From: Bacteroidota bacterium
Lineage (GTDB): Bacteria; Bacteroidota; Bacteroidia; Bacteroidales; JACABE01
Assembly (NCBI GenBank): GCA_026391675.1
Contig: JAPLDQ010000033.1
Coordinates: 1-42,291 of the forward strand
Direction of reading: 5' to 3'
Length of the DNA stretch: 42,291 nt
Position 1 is the first letter of the stretch. The number at the start of each line of letters is the position of its first letter. The notes beneath the pieces are model-generated. The model did not search any database and had not been told where the DNA came from. It saw only the letters and a list, made by a program, of their open reading frames with translations. This document shows, in pieces, positions 42,190-42,291 of the stretch. The position numbers and the translations under genes are program-made.

Positions 42190-42291
42190 CACTCCCAATT
42201 TGTGAGAAAGAAAAAGAAGTTGAAAAGGGGAACAGTTCTTTGAATAAAATATTGAAGTTTAAAAATTATAAGCCAAGTAGCAAATAAGACT
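42190..42291 (+). ncRNA. Putative rRNA operon leader with boxA-like motif
   Basis: AGTTCTTTGAA (42234-42244) resembles the boxA antitermination site of rRNA leaders (the Bacillus form is TGTTCTTTGAAAA) and the GTTCTTTGA word before 16S genes in Bacteroidota as I recall it. It lies about 45 bases after the promoter. The leader is cut by the window edge. Confidence 0.65.

Overview
The window is a contiguous chromosomal segment of an AT-rich member of the Bacteroidota, most likely Bacteroidales-like. The gene content shows this: DUF4270, DUF4292 and DUF5686 envelope proteins, a type IX secretion (T9SS) C-terminal sorting domain, a Bacteroides-type serine palmitoyltransferase, a CpsB/YwqE-like PHP phosphatase and many SPII lipoproteins. 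The regulatory signature agrees: the Bacteroidota promoter -7 element TAnnTTTG stands before many genes. I see no tRNA, CRISPR array, prophage or intact insertion sequence. The left edge holds the C-terminus of a serine recombinase, and the right edge runs into what looks like an rRNA operon leader.

Layout. 1-332: recombinase tail, convergent with glmS and overlapping it. 315-4472 (-): operon of a GT5-like glycosyltransferase domain protein, a DUF4270 lipoprotein and glmS. 4573-8926 (-): four envelope lipoproteins (two LPP20-like, one LpoB-like, one COG3014-like). 9115-10969 (-): lpxK and purine nucleoside phosphorylase, overlapping. 10970-11524: spacer with a decamer-periodic hyphenated palindrome. 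11525-14304 (+): pdxJ, rfbB and a PHP-type phosphatase. 14362-16500 (-): dipeptidyl peptidase IV. 16501-17316: REPIN-like repeats around a frameshifted GIY-YIG gene. 17317-22817 (-): dut, a sugar nucleotidyltransferase, a TPR lipoprotein, DUF4292 and an EnvC-like activator. 22910-25363 (-): a small membrane protein, a degenerate spacer and tyrS. 25542-28927 (+): deoC, spt and a GNAT-fold protein. 28987-31845 (-): T9SS cargo, TlpA-like and GLPGLI-like secreted proteins. 31998-35664 (+): an extended SDR and a DUF5686 barrel protein. 35727-39670 (-): coiled-coil lipoprotein, ABC-F and nadA. 39671-40181: a very AT-rich geneless divergent region. 40182-42014 (+): rpiB and a LutB-like protein. 42015-42291: rRNA-type promoter and leader.

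Functional themes. Most genes build or maintain the envelope: hexosamine supply (glmS), lipid A phosphorylation (lpxK), dTDP-sugars (rfbB), peptidoglycan remodelling (EnvC, LpoB-like), lipoproteins, and probably sphingolipids (spt, GNAT protein, perhaps the extended SDR). The rest is nucleotide and cofactor metabolism (PNP, dut, deoC, pdxJ, nadA, rpiB).

The observations most worth following are the REPIN-like repeats with a frameshifted GIY-YIG gene, the candidate ceramide locus interrupted by three opposite-strand secreted-protein genes, the AT-rich divergent region with DnaA-box-like nonamers next to an rRNA leader, and the four-lipoprotein cluster. No wholly new system is proven by the sequence alone.
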